In this document: piece by piece, positions 1 through 7,567 of the stretch
Layout of the letters: every line of letters begins with the position of its first letter
Position numbering within the stretch: the stretch's first letter is position 1
From: an uncultured Clostridia bacterium
GTDB taxonomy: Bacteria; Bacillota; Clostridia; Christensenellales; UBA1242
Direction: 5' to 3'
Length of the DNA: 38,041 nucleotides
Assembly (NCBI GenBank): GCA_947584775.1
Contig: CANPWT010000001.1
Span: 1 to 38,041, forward strand
The notes under the pieces: generated by a model
What the model was told of the DNA's origin: nothing
Database searches by the model: none
Seen by the model: the letters and a program-made list of their open reading frames with translations, nothing else
Translations under genes and position numbers: made by a program

Positions 1-17
1 CACTAGTTTGCTCCTTA

Positions 18-47
18 TCCCCACTGCGTAATAAATACTTGTGGGGA
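18..47. repeat. Inverted repeat (7-bp arms)
   Basis: TCCCCAC at 18-24 and its exact reverse complement GTGGGGA at 41-47 enclose a 16-nt spacer. There is no T-run directly after the second arm, so it is not a classical terminator. It could be an RNA hairpin or the edge of a mobile or repeat element that begins before the window. Confidence 0.45.
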
Positions 48-110
48 CCCCATTGTTTCGCTTGTTTGCTGTTAGTTCTTTCCTAAAAGGTTAATAGTTA
101 TATATGTTGA

Positions 111-133
111 GGGAGCGCAAAGTTCCCCTTTTT
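111..133 (+). terminator. Probable Rho-independent terminator of an upstream unit
   Basis: GGGAGC (111-116) can pair with GTTCCC (122-127), with one G-U pair, around the loop GCAAA; a T5 run follows at 129-133. No coding sequence is visible before it in the window, so it would end a unit that starts to the left. Confidence 0.5.
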
Positions 134-170
134 GTCATTCCGACCAAGCGTCAGCGCGTGGAGTGAATCT
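131..170. repeat. Dispersed-repeat-like intergenic segment
   Basis: This GC-richer stretch contains TGTCATTCCGACCAAGCG followed by GCGTGGAGTGAATCT. It resembles the widespread intergenic repeat family that reads roughly 'GTCATTCCGAGCGAAGCG..GAATCT'. That resemblance is recalled, not searched. Its base composition differs clearly from the AT-rich spacers elsewhere in the window, and no second copy was seen here. Confidence 0.4.
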
Positions 171-214
171 AAAATTAAATTTTATAAGGGTGTAAGTTGC
201 GGTGGCGGGTTTGC

Positions 215-243
215 TTTACAATTATGTTTTGGGATTATATAAT
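215..243 (+). promoter_or_regulatory. Leaderless promoter of the yigZ-like gene
   Basis: -35 TTTACA (215-220), 17-bp spacer, -10 TATAAT (238-243), then exactly 6 nt to the ATG at 250. By the usual -10 to +1 distance, transcription would start on the A of the ATG. The promoter lies inside any longer reading frame starting at GTG 202, which argues against that upstream start. Confidence 0.7.
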
Positions 244-249
244 AAGGGT

Positions 250-591
250 ATGGAAGAAATTGTAATTAACAAATCCCGCTTTATTGCTTATAAATTTGAT
301 TTAGTTAGTTTGGCGGATGTGCAAACATATTTAACGCAACTAAAAAAGGAACATAAAAAGGCAACACATATTTGTTATGCGTATGTTTTTAATATTGGCG
401 CAAACTGCGAAAAATGTTCGGACGATAAAGAGCCTAGCGGCACGGCTGGATACCCTATTTTAAATGTGATAAAGAAGAAAAATCTAACCAACACGCTAAT
501 TGCGGTGGTTAGATATTTTGGCGGGGTTAAATTGGGCGCAGGCGGGTTGGTGCGCGCCTACACTAAGGCAAGTACGCTTGTTGCAAATTAA
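250..591 (+). CDS. yigZ: YigZ/IMPACT-family protein, N-terminal domain only
   Basis: 113 aa. It matches the N-terminal domain of the YigZ/YvyE/IMPACT (UPF0029) family: KSRFIAY near residues 8-14, ATHICYAY (38-45), SDDKEPSGTAGYP (57-69) and RYFGGVKLGAGGLVRAY (88-104). The family is linked to translation or stress regulation; the bacterial function is poorly defined. Usual bacterial members have about 200 aa with a second ferredoxin-like domain (DUF1949). Here the protein stops just after the first domain, and no frame continues it. The start at 250 is preferred over GTG 202 because a promoter occupies 215-243 and GTG 202 has no ribosome binding site. Its stop codon overlaps that of the convergent gene. 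Confidence 0.85.
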   Translation: MEEIVINKSRFIAYKFDLVSLADVQTYLTQLKKEHKKATHICYAYVFNIGANCEKCSDDKEPSGTAGYPILNVIKKKNLTNTLIAVVRYFGGVKLGAGGLVRAYTKASTLVAN

Positions 592-1358
592 TCTTTTTCA
601 AAAATAATTGGGTAATACAAATCTGGGTTGTTTAACGCTTTTTCCACGCGTTTGCGTTCCTTTTTCCAAACTTTGTTACGAGATTTATATTCGGCTTCTC
701 TACAATTCTGAGATTTTTCCACATCAAATAAAATTTGGTTGATAAAATTTATAAATTTTTCTTCAATTTTTATTTGGCAAATTTCCACCAACATAGTTGT
801 AAGCAAAGCGTACGATTTTGCATCGGCTTCTTTTTCTGTTTTATTACAAAAATCTTGTATTTCAATTTTTTTATTTATCAGTTTTCTTGTTTTAAAGTTT
901 TTAACCAACAATTTAAGCGTTTTTAAATTATCTAATTCTATATTAAAATTTTCCATCACATTTGGCTTTTTAATATATTGAATTGTGTGCCAAATTTCGT
1001 GGCCAACAGTTTGCAAAAATTCCACAAAATCATATAAAAAAGTCAAGTTTGTTAAACGTAAATCGCCTGGGTTAAAATATATATCAAATTCAGTGATTTT
1101 AACACCTTTTTTAGCATAACCAAAGTTGTCTAAAAATTTTGAAGCGGGGCACATCCAAGCGGAAATGTTTTCATGTGCAATGCTTTTGTCAGTGTGAAAA
1201 ATAAGTTTATAATCATCTAAATTTAAGCCCGCTTTGTTGTAAATATAAGCGGCATAATCGTTTATAAAATTTATGGTTTCATCCTTGCTTGTTGACCCGT
1301 TAAGCATAATGTTATAAAAATAATTATGTAAGTTTTTTAAATTCTTTTGGGCATTCAT
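588..1358 (-). CDS. HExxH putative zinc metallopeptidase-like protein
   Basis: 256 aa, family not recognised. Residues 120-124 read HEIWH, a zinc-binding HExxH motif inside the helix-like TVGHEIWHTIQ. About 53 residues later comes EKEADAKSYA (E177), which fits the third-ligand Glu helix (E..AD) of gluzincins. There is no signal peptide or membrane segment, so it is probably cytoplasmic. The C-terminal third is rich in Lys and Glu. It is divergent from argS and convergent with the YigZ gene, with which it shares the TTAA of the two stop codons. Peptidase activity is inferred from the motif only; it could be a toxin-like or phage-derived protein. Start: ATG 6 nt after a -10 box, with no Shine-Dalgarno. 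Confidence 0.75.
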   Translation of the reverse strand: MNAQKNLKNLHNYFYNIMLNGSTSKDETINFINDYAAYIYNKAGLNLDDYKLIFHTDKSIAHENISAWMCPASKFLDNFGYAKKGVKITEFDIYFNPGDLRLTNLTFLYDFVEFLQTVGHEIWHTIQYIKKPNVMENFNIELDNLKTLKLLVKNFKTRKLINKKIEIQDFCNKTEKEADAKSYALLTTMLVEICQIKIEEKFINFINQILFDVEKSQNCREAEYKSRNKVWKKERKRVEKALNNPDLYYPIIFEKD

Positions 1359-1364
1359 GCTGCT

Positions 1365-1392
1365 ATCTTAACTCTAATTTTTTATTTGTCAA
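1365..1392 (-). promoter_or_regulatory. Leaderless promoter of the HExxH gene
   Basis: Read on the minus strand: consensus -35 TTGACA (1392-1387), 16-bp spacer, -10 TAAGAT (1370-1365), 6 nt, then ATG at 1358. It lies back to back with the argS promoter; the two -35 hexamers are 18 bp apart. Confidence 0.65.
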
Positions 1393-1410
1393 TAGGCAAA
1401 TTAAAAATAT

Positions 1411-1439
1411 TTGCAAAAAAAATGTGCGTATGCTATAAT
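1411..1439 (+). promoter_or_regulatory. Leaderless promoter of argS
   Basis: -35 TTGCAA (1411-1416), 17-bp spacer, extended -10 TGCTATAAT (hexamer 1434-1439), 7 nt, then ATG at 1447. The predicted transcript has a 0-1 nt leader. A longer reading of argS from TTG 1411 would start in the -35 box itself, so it is rejected. Confidence 0.7.
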
Positions 1440-1446
1440 AAAATTT

Positions 1447-3120
1447 ATGAATATTAAACAAGAAATTGCAAACTGCATAAATTACAAATTAAACGATATA
1501 AATTTTTACGATTATATTATTGAAAGCGTCAGTGCGGATAAAGGGGATTATTCCCTGCCGTGCTTTACTTTTTCTAAAATTTTAAGGGACAACCCTACAA
1601 ATATTGCAAATAACATTATGTCCACACTAAATATGGGCGGAATAATTGAAAGGGCGGAAGTTGTAAACGGATACTTAAACTTTTTTTTAAATAAAGAATA
1701 TGTTGCCAAAAGCGTGCTAAATAACTTTAAACTAAGCAATTTTAAATCTAACGAGGGCGCAGGCAAAACCGTTTTAATAGATTATGGTAGCCCAAACCTT
1801 GCAAAATTTTTGCACATTGGCCATTTAAAAACCCTAATTATTGGGGAAAGTTTGGCAAGGTTGTTTTCGCTTTACGGCTACAATGTTAAAAGGTTAAATT
1901 TTATTGGCGATTACGGCACACCTTTTGGCAAAATTATTGGCGGGATGAATAAATTTGGCAGTTTGGACGAAGTTAAACGCCTTGGCAACGAGGCCTTGCA
2001 AAATTATTATGTAAAATTTAACCAGGCAGAAGCGGCCGACCCCGAACTTAGCGCGCTTGCCCGTAACATATTTAAAAAAATAGAGGATAAAGATAAAGAA
2101 ATTTACCCAATTTATCAATTAATAATATCAATTGGCTTAAAAGAGGCCAAACAAATGTTTAACACGCTGGGCGTTAAGTTTGATGACTACCGTGGGGAAA
2201 TGTATTACAATCAGTTCGTGGGCGAGGTTATAAAAAAACTAAATAGCAAACACTTGCTGATTAACAGCGAGGACGCTAAAATTGTGGATTTGTCTAGTTA
2301 CGACCTAACCCCGGCGGTCATAATAAAATCGGACGGAACAACGCTTTACATCACGCGTGATATTTCAGCGGCAATAAAAAGGCAACAAGAGTACAATTTT
2401 GACAAACTTATTTATGTAACCGATGTGGCTCAGGTGTTGCACTTTAAGCAGTTGTTTAAAATTTGTGAGTTGTTGGGCGTTAAAAATGCGGCGGGCATGG
2501 AGCATGTTCCATATGGCAGGTTCAGTTTGCCAGACGGCAAAATTAGTTCTAGGCGGGGCAAGCAAGCAGTGTTGCTAGATTTAATTGAATATGCTCAAAA
2601 CAAGGCAAAAGAAATTATTAAAGATAGAACATTTTCAATAGAAAAGCCAGCGGATGTGGTTAACAAAGTTGCAAGGGCGGTGCTAAATTATAGCGTTTTA
2701 AAAGTGGAACGCAACAAGGACTGCGTTTTCGATATGGAAAAGGCCTTTTCCTTTGACGGGGAAACTGCGCCATATATGCAATACACTTACACAAGGCTAG
2801 AAAGCATTTTAAGGAAATATCAACCAACACGCGCCCTGGCAGATTATTCGTGCTTTGATGTGGACGCGTTTGACCTTGTTAAAATGATAAACGATTTTTC
2901 GTCCACGCTTACAATTAGTTTACAAAAGCGTGACACTAGCATAATTTGTAAAAAACTAATGGACATGTGCAAAACATTTAACCATTTTTACACATCAATT
3001 AAAATTTTAGACGATAACCCCAAAACCACCAAGGCCAAAATTAACCTTGTTAAGGCGCTTAAAGATACGCTTTCGCTTGGCTTTAACCTTGTTTGCATAG
3101 ATAGTTTAAAAGAAATGTAA
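1447..3120 (+). CDS. argS: Arginyl-tRNA synthetase
   Basis: 557 aa, full-length class I synthetase that charges tRNA-Arg with arginine in the cytoplasm. The N-terminal Add-1-like domain is followed by SPNLAKFLHIGHL with the HIGH signature at 123-126. The KMSKS-equivalent loop is degenerate, GKISSRRGK (about 364-371), as is common in ArgRS. Near the C terminus VLNYSVLKVERNKDCVFD and ETAPYMQYTYTR match the DALR/anticodon-binding region. The start at ATG 1447 is chosen because it follows the promoter and gives the normal N terminus (MNIKQEIANC). There is no Shine-Dalgarno. No terminator is obvious after it, so the next gene may be partly read through. Confidence 0.97.
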   Translation: MNIKQEIANCINYKLNDINFYDYIIESVSADKGDYSLPCFTFSKILRDNPTNIANNIMSTLNMGGIIERAEVVNGYLNFFLNKEYVAKSVLNNFKLSNFKSNEGAGKTVLIDYGSPNLAKFLHIGHLKTLIIGESLARLFSLYGYNVKRLNFIGDYGTPFGKIIGGMNKFGSLDEVKRLGNEALQNYYVKFNQAEAADPELSALARNIFKKIEDKDKEIYPIYQLIISIGLKEAKQMFNTLGVKFDDYRGEMYYNQFVGEVIKKLNSKHLLINSEDAKIVDLSSYDLTPAVIIKSDGTTLYITRDISAAIKRQQEYNFDKLIYVTDVAQVLHFKQLFKICELLGVKNAAGMEHVPYGRFSLPDGKISSRRGKQAVLLDLIEYAQNKAKEIIKDRTFSIEKPADVVNKVARAVLNYSVLKVERNKDCVFDMEKAFSFDGETAPYMQYTYTRLESILRKYQPTRALADYSCFDVDAFDLVKMINDFSSTLTISLQKRDTSIICKKLMDMCKTFNHFYTSIKILDDNPKTTKAKINLVKALKDTLSLGFNLVCIDSLKEM

Positions 3121-3210
3121 AAATTTTGTAAAAATATTAATTTTTTAGTAAAATTTTAACTAAATTTGTAATAAATTAAAAATCCTTTAAATAAATTAGT
3201 TTAACTTGTC

Positions 3211-3227
3211 TATAATTCATTTGGAGG
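3211..3227 (+). promoter_or_regulatory. -10 box and ribosome binding site for the gene at 3234
   Basis: TATAAT at 3211-3216 and GGAGG at 3223-3227. The predicted +1 falls on the first G of GGAGG, giving an 11-nt leader made of little more than the Shine-Dalgarno. The -35 region is poor. The GGAGG fixes the TTG start 6 nt downstream. Confidence 0.5.
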
Positions 3228-3233
3228 ATTTTT

Positions 3234-3584
3234 TTGTTTAAAAAACTTGCCCTTTTAAAAAAATATAAGTTATCGCTTTTAAACGATTATGCCAAGGTTA
3301 AGTTAATTTTGTTTAAACTAAACAATTTTTGCACTGACGAGACCATGTTAAAAATTAAGCAAAAAGCAACAAATTTAAATAAAATTTATTATTTAATCTT
3401 TTTTAAATTAGGCGTATTGGATTATAGTTTTTTGCTGTTTGAAGAGGATTTAAAAAAGGTTAAACTAACACAAAATTTGCCCCCAGATTGCAACGCCATT
3501 TTGTTAAAGGCAGAGCAAAATTTAAAGGAAGTTATTAAAAATTTTAATTCGGTTGAACAGTTTTATTTGTTAAACTACATTTAG
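3234..3584 (+). CDS. Small hypothetical protein, TTG start
   Basis: 116 aa; no family recognised. It is rich in Lys, Leu, Asn and Phe, with no signal peptide or clear membrane segment, and its pattern of alternating hydrophobic and charged residues suggests a small all-helical cytoplasmic protein. Two cysteines (in NFCTDE and PPDCNA) show no metal-binding spacing. The start is TTG, supported by a strong GGAGG 6 nt upstream. It sits between argS and an amidase-like gene. That it is a real gene rests on the ribosome binding site and -10 box, typical codon use, and the lack of any competing frame. Confidence 0.6.
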   Translation: MFKKLALLKKYKLSLLNDYAKVKLILFKLNNFCTDETMLKIKQKATNLNKIYYLIFFKLGVLDYSFLLFEEDLKKVKLTQNLPPDCNAILLKAEQNLKEVIKNFNSVEQFYLLNYI

Positions 3585-3615
3585 CAAAATTTATAAAATT
3601 TTACTATATAATTGT

Positions 3616-4092
3616 ATGGTAAAATATAATAGAGTTTTAGCGGCAAAATACGCGCAAACTTATGCAATTAAACCCAACCCAAAATATTATTTTTTTGACA
3701 CCGTTGGCGGGGATTGCACCAACTTTATTTCGCAATGTTTGTATGCGGGCGGTTGCAGCATGAATTACAATAAATATTATGGTTGGTTTTATATTAATTC
3801 TAATTCGCGTTCGCCAAGTTGGACTAGTGTGAATTATTTAAAACGCTTTTTGCTATCTAATTCAAGCCCGGGGCCGGTTGCAAAAATTTGCCCAATAAAT
3901 GAATTGGAAATTGGCGATATTATTCAGTTAAGGCAAACGGAAAACGATTTTAACCACAGTTTAATTATAACCAAAATTGAAGACGGCAACATCTTTGTTT
4001 GCGCGCACTCACTCCCTGCGTTAAATAAACCACTTAGCGAATATAATTACATCGAGGCGATAGGGCTGCATATTTTGGGGTATAATTTGTAA
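3616..4092 (+). CDS. Amidase_6-like cysteine hydrolase
   Basis: 158 aa, resembling the putative amidase domain family (amidase_6, NlpC/P60-like fold) of Bacillota. It opens with YNRVLAAKYAQTYA, then GGDCTNFISQCL with the likely nucleophile Cys34. FNHSLIITK supplies the likely catalytic His114, and VCAHS (His131) may be the third residue. Family members are often exported and act on peptidoglycan peptides; this one has no signal peptide, so either it acts inside or the function differs. The ATG is only 3 nt after TATAAT (3607-3612), and overlapping -10 options TATATA (3605) or TACTAT (3602) would put +1 at or just before the ATG. No Shine-Dalgarno is present. Confidence 0.8.
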   Translation: MVKYNRVLAAKYAQTYAIKPNPKYYFFDTVGGDCTNFISQCLYAGGCSMNYNKYYGWFYINSNSRSPSWTSVNYLKRFLLSNSSPGPVAKICPINELEIGDIIQLRQTENDFNHSLIITKIEDGNIFVCAHSLPALNKPLSEYNYIEAIGLHILGYNL

Positions 4093-4098
4093 AATTGA

Positions 4099-4127
4099 TT
4101 GACAAATTTTTAAATCTGTGCTACATT
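4099..4127 (+). promoter_or_regulatory. Promoter of the T-box aspS-asnS operon
   Basis: -35 TTGACA (4099-4104), 17-bp spacer, extended -10 TGCTACATT (hexamer 4122-4127). Predicted +1 is near 4134, at the base of T-box stem I. Confidence 0.7.
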
Positions 4128-4133
4128 GAAAGC

Positions 4134-4338
4134 AAGATAATGACGATGGAGTAACCACAAAACGGGCTCAAAGTGAGTTAAGGATAGTGCGAACTTAACA
4201 GTTCCCTTGTGGCGAAAGACACATCCGAGTCTTACGCCTTTTAGGCAATAGTTTTGTAAAGTGGCAGAGCAATCTGCAAATTAGGTGGCACCGCGGTGAA
4301 GGTTTCATCGTCCTAATGCGTTAAGCGTTAGGTTTTTT
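4134..4338 (+). promoter_or_regulatory. T-box riboswitch (tRNA-Asp type) with terminator/antiterminator
   Basis: The leader has the T-box sequence AGGTGGCACCGCG (4283-4295). Terminator: CCTAATGC (4312-4319), loop GTTAA, GCGTTAGG (4325-4332), then T6. Antiterminator: ATTAGG (4280-4285) can pair with CCTAAT (4312-4317), so the two structures compete for the same bases. In stem I, CCACAA pairs with TTGTGG and GATG with CATC around a specifier loop with AGTA on the 5' side and CGAAAGACA on the 3' side. The triplet GAC followed by a purine is the best specifier, i.e. Asp, matching aspS. Uncharged tRNA-Asp would stabilise the antiterminator and switch on the operon. The GAC reading comes from manual folding. 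Confidence 0.92.
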
Positions 4339-4356
4339 GTTTTTTAGGAGGGATTT

Positions 4357-6093
4357 ATGAACATAATGCCAAACAAATATCGCACAATAGATTGTGGCAG
4401 TTTAAGGCTTAACAACGTTTTTGAAAAACACACTCTTTCTGGCTTTGTAGATGCAATTAGAAAACTTGGCGGAATAACCTTTGTTGTTTTGCGAGATTTT
4501 TACGGCAAAACTCAGGTTGTGTTGCCTGAAAACATTAATTGCGAGTTAAATAAAGAAGATGTTATATGCGTAAAAGGGGAAGTGCGGGAGCGTTCTAGCA
4601 AAAACCCAAATATGCCAACCGGAGATATAGAGTTGGTTGCATCTAAAGTGACCATGCTTGGCAAAAACGAAAATGTTTTGCCGTTTGAAATTAAGCAAAG
4701 CCAGGACGTTAACGAGGATTTACGTCTAAAATATAGATATTTAGACCTGCGTGCGGACTACAATAAAAATATGCTAAAACTGCGTAGCGACCTTATGTTG
4801 TTTGTGCGCAATTTTATGAACAACCTTGGCTTTTTGGAAGTGCAAACACCAATTCTTACCGCTTCCAGCCCAGAAGGCGCGCGGGACTTTTTAGTGCCAT
4901 CCCGCCTAAACCCGGGCAAGTTTTACGCCTTGCCACAAGCCCCACAGCAATTTAAACAACTGCTTATGACAAGCGGCGTAGATAAATATTTCCAAATTGC
5001 GCCATGTTTTAGGGATGAGGATGCGCGCGCGGATAGGTCTCCAACCGAATTCTATCAAATAGATATGGAAATGAGTTTTGCCACTCAAGAGGAAGTGTTT
5101 AGCGTTATAGAAAGTTTGTATGCTAGCATTTTCGAACGCTTTGCCGGCAAGCGCCCAGCAACCCCATTTAAAAGGCTTACTTATGCAGACGCCATGCGCG
5201 ATTATTGCTCGGACAAGCCCGATCTTAGAAATCCGCTTAAAGTTTACGATGTAACCGAAATTTTATCAAACTGCGAATTTAATGCTTTTAAGGGCAATCA
5301 AATAAAGGCAATTAAGGCAAATTGTGGCGATAAGGGCAGAAAATTTTACGATGCACTTACCGAATTTTTAAAATCTAGGGAGGCAAAGGGCTTGGCATAT
5401 GTGCGCGTGGCCGAAAATGGCGAATTGGAAACGGGCATTGCTAAATATGTTTCTCAACAGGAAAAACTTGCGCTTAAAAACCTATTAAAATTTAGCGCGG
5501 GGGACACAATATTCTTTGTGGCAGACAATAAGGAGAAAGTTATAAAATTTGCCGATGTTTTGCGTAACGAACTTGGCAAAAAACTAAATTTAATTGACGA
5601 AAACGAATTTAATTTTGTTTGGATTGTGGATTTTCCATTTTTCGAACTTGACGATGAGGGCAAAATTGCCTTTTCGCACAATCCGTTTAGCCTTCCTCAG
5701 CCAAGCCTGGAAGAGGTTAAGGCGGACCCACTAAATGCAAAAGCCTATCAGTACGATTTGGTTATAAACGGCTACGAAAGTTTGTCTGGCGCGGTTAGAA
5801 ACCATAGCCGCGAACTTATGGTGGAATTGTTTAAAATTGCAGGCTATGATAAATCGGTTGTGGAAAACAAATTCCCTGCGCTATACAACGCCTTTTCGTA
5901 TGGCGCGCCACCACATTGCGGGGCGGGTGCGGGCTTTGATAGGCTTATGATGTTGTTAACCCATAACGAGTTTATTCGCGATGTTATTGCCTTCCCAATG
6001 AACAAAAATGGTTGCGACCCATTAACCAACGCGCCAAACACAGTGGACGAAAAAGCGCTTAGAGATGTCCACATACAATTATTAAAAGAATAG
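4357..6093 (+). CDS. aspS: Aspartyl-tRNA synthetase
   Basis: 578 aa, bacterial-type class IIb AspRS that charges tRNA-Asp. The N-terminal OB-fold anticodon-binding domain (about 1-110) is followed by the catalytic core: motif 2 FRDEDARADRSPTEFYQ from about residue 217, the inserted GAD domain (about 290-420), and motif 3 ending in GAGAGFDR at 522-529. Length and domain order match the bacterial, not the archaeal, enzyme. Start: ATG 4357 with AGGAGG 6-7 nt upstream; a second in-frame ATG at 4366 is less well placed. First gene after the T-box; followed 8 nt later by asnS. Confidence 0.97.
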   Translation: MNIMPNKYRTIDCGSLRLNNVFEKHTLSGFVDAIRKLGGITFVVLRDFYGKTQVVLPENINCELNKEDVICVKGEVRERSSKNPNMPTGDIELVASKVTMLGKNENVLPFEIKQSQDVNEDLRLKYRYLDLRADYNKNMLKLRSDLMLFVRNFMNNLGFLEVQTPILTASSPEGARDFLVPSRLNPGKFYALPQAPQQFKQLLMTSGVDKYFQIAPCFRDEDARADRSPTEFYQIDMEMSFATQEEVFSVIESLYASIFERFAGKRPATPFKRLTYADAMRDYCSDKPDLRNPLKVYDVTEILSNCEFNAFKGNQIKAIKANCGDKGRKFYDALTEFLKSREAKGLAYVRVAENGELETGIAKYVSQQEKLALKNLLKFSAGDTIFFVADNKEKVIKFADVLRNELGKKLNLIDENEFNFVWIVDFPFFELDDEGKIAFSHNPFSLPQPSLEEVKADPLNAKAYQYDLVINGYESLSGAVRNHSRELMVELFKIAGYDKSVVENKFPALYNAFSYGAPPHCGAGAGFDRLMMLLTHNEFIRDVIAFPMNKNGCDPLTNAPNTVDEKALRDVHIQLLKE

Positions 6094-6101
6094 GAGAGTT
6101 T

Positions 6102-7487
6102 ATGAAAAGGGAAGAAATACGAGATTTACACAAAACTTACACTCAGTTTGCAAACAAAACCATAACCGTTTGCGGCTGGGTAAGAACAATTAGAGATAGT
6201 AAAAACATTGCTTTTATTGAACTAAATGACGGCGCTTTTAAAAGCGTGCAAATTGTTGTGGAAAAAGATAAAATTAAAAACTACGACGAGGTTGTTAAAC
6301 AAAATGTTGGCGCGTCAATCATGGCAGAGGGCAAGGTTGTTTTAACACCAAACGCACAGCAAGCATTTGAAATAAATGCAAGTGCGGTTAATGTGCTTGG
6401 CGAGTGTGCAACCGATTACCCACTTCAAAAAAAGCGCCACACGGTAGAGTTTTTGCGTTCAATCCCAACCATACGTGCGCGTGGCAACCTGTTTAATGCT
6501 GTGTTCAGAATAAGGTCGGTTGCAGCCTTTATGATTCATCAATTTTTCCATGACCGCAATTTTGTGTATATTCACACCCCAATTATAACCTCTAACGATT
6601 GCGAGGGAGCGGGTGAAATGTTCCAGGTGACCACGCTAGATTTAAACAAAGTGGCATCAAGTGGCAAAGTAGATTATAGTAAGGATTTCTTTAACAAAAA
6701 AGTATCATTAACCGTGTCTGGGCAGTTGCATGAGGAGTGCTTAACTCACGCCTTTGGCAAAACTTACACCTTTGGCCCAACTTTTAGGGCGGAAAATTCT
6801 AACACCACTCGCCACGCGGCCGAGTTTTGGATGATGGAACCAGAAATGTGCTTTTGCGATTTAGACGAACTTATGAACAACGAAGAAGAAATGATTAAAT
6901 ATGTTATAACGCATGTTATGGACGAGTGTAAGGACGAATTAGAATTCTTAAACAAATTTGTAGATACCGGCCTAATTGAAAGGTTAAAAAATATTGTGGA
7001 AAACGATTTTGTCCGCCTAGATTACACCGAAGCCATCAAAATGTTGGAAAAAGTTAAAGATAGATTTACTTTCCCGGTTAAATGGGGAGTAGATTTACAA
7101 AGCGAACACGAGCGATATATCACCGAGGAAATTTATAAAAAGCCAGTGTTCTTAAAGAATTATCCAAAAGATATTAAAGCCTTTTATATGCGTCAAAACG
7201 ATGACGGCAAAACAGTTGCTGCGGTGGATTTACTTGTGCCTGGCATAGGCGAACTTATTGGCGGCAGCCAGCGTGAAGAAAGGCTAGATAAATTAACCAG
7301 CCGCATAAAAGAGTTGGGCTTAAAAGAACAAGACTACGCTTGGTATTTAGATACCCGCAGATATGGCACAAACGTTCACTCGGGCTACGGCCTTGGTTTT
7401 GAAAGGCTAGTTATGTATTTAACAGGCATTTCAAACATCCGTGATGTGGAAATTTTTCCACGCACGGTGGGCGGAATTATTGGCTAA
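6102..7487 (+). CDS. asnS: Asparaginyl-tRNA synthetase
   Basis: 461 aa, class IIb AsnRS that charges tRNA-Asn directly. Motif 2 FRAENSNTTRHAAEFWMMEPE is the diagnostic AsnRS version, and motif 3 GLGFERLVMYLTG lies near the C terminus. The N-terminal OB fold begins TITVCGWVRTIRDSKN. It has its own Shine-Dalgarno (GGAGAG) 8 nt after aspS and shares the T-box leader. Coupling asnS to a tRNA-Asp-sensing leader means Asn-tRNA supply follows aspartate status. Its presence means the cell need not rely on an amidotransferase route for Asn-tRNA. Confidence 0.96.
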   Translation: MKREEIRDLHKTYTQFANKTITVCGWVRTIRDSKNIAFIELNDGAFKSVQIVVEKDKIKNYDEVVKQNVGASIMAEGKVVLTPNAQQAFEINASAVNVLGECATDYPLQKKRHTVEFLRSIPTIRARGNLFNAVFRIRSVAAFMIHQFFHDRNFVYIHTPIITSNDCEGAGEMFQVTTLDLNKVASSGKVDYSKDFFNKKVSLTVSGQLHEECLTHAFGKTYTFGPTFRAENSNTTRHAAEFWMMEPEMCFCDLDELMNNEEEMIKYVITHVMDECKDELEFLNKFVDTGLIERLKNIVENDFVRLDYTEAIKMLEKVKDRFTFPVKWGVDLQSEHERYITEEIYKKPVFLKNYPKDIKAFYMRQNDDGKTVAAVDLLVPGIGELIGGSQREERLDKLTSRIKELGLKEQDYAWYLDTRRYGTNVHSGYGLGFERLVMYLTGISNIRDVEIFPRTVGGIIG

Positions 7488-7540
7488 AACCACTCTCGCC
7501 AAATTAGAGTTGACGTTTTAAAAAGTTTTAAACAAGCAAA

Positions 7541-7567
7541 AATCCCAAATGCCTGGGATTTTTTTGT
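7541..7567 (+). terminator. Rho-independent terminator after asnS
   Basis: AATCCCA (7541-7547) and TGGGATT (7554-7560) form a perfect 7-bp stem with loop AATGCC, followed by a T-run. Confidence 0.85.

Noticed and set aside
202..249. Upstream GTG start for yigZ
   Set aside because: No ribosome binding site, and the segment contains a full promoter (TTTACA-17-TATAAT) pointing at ATG 250.
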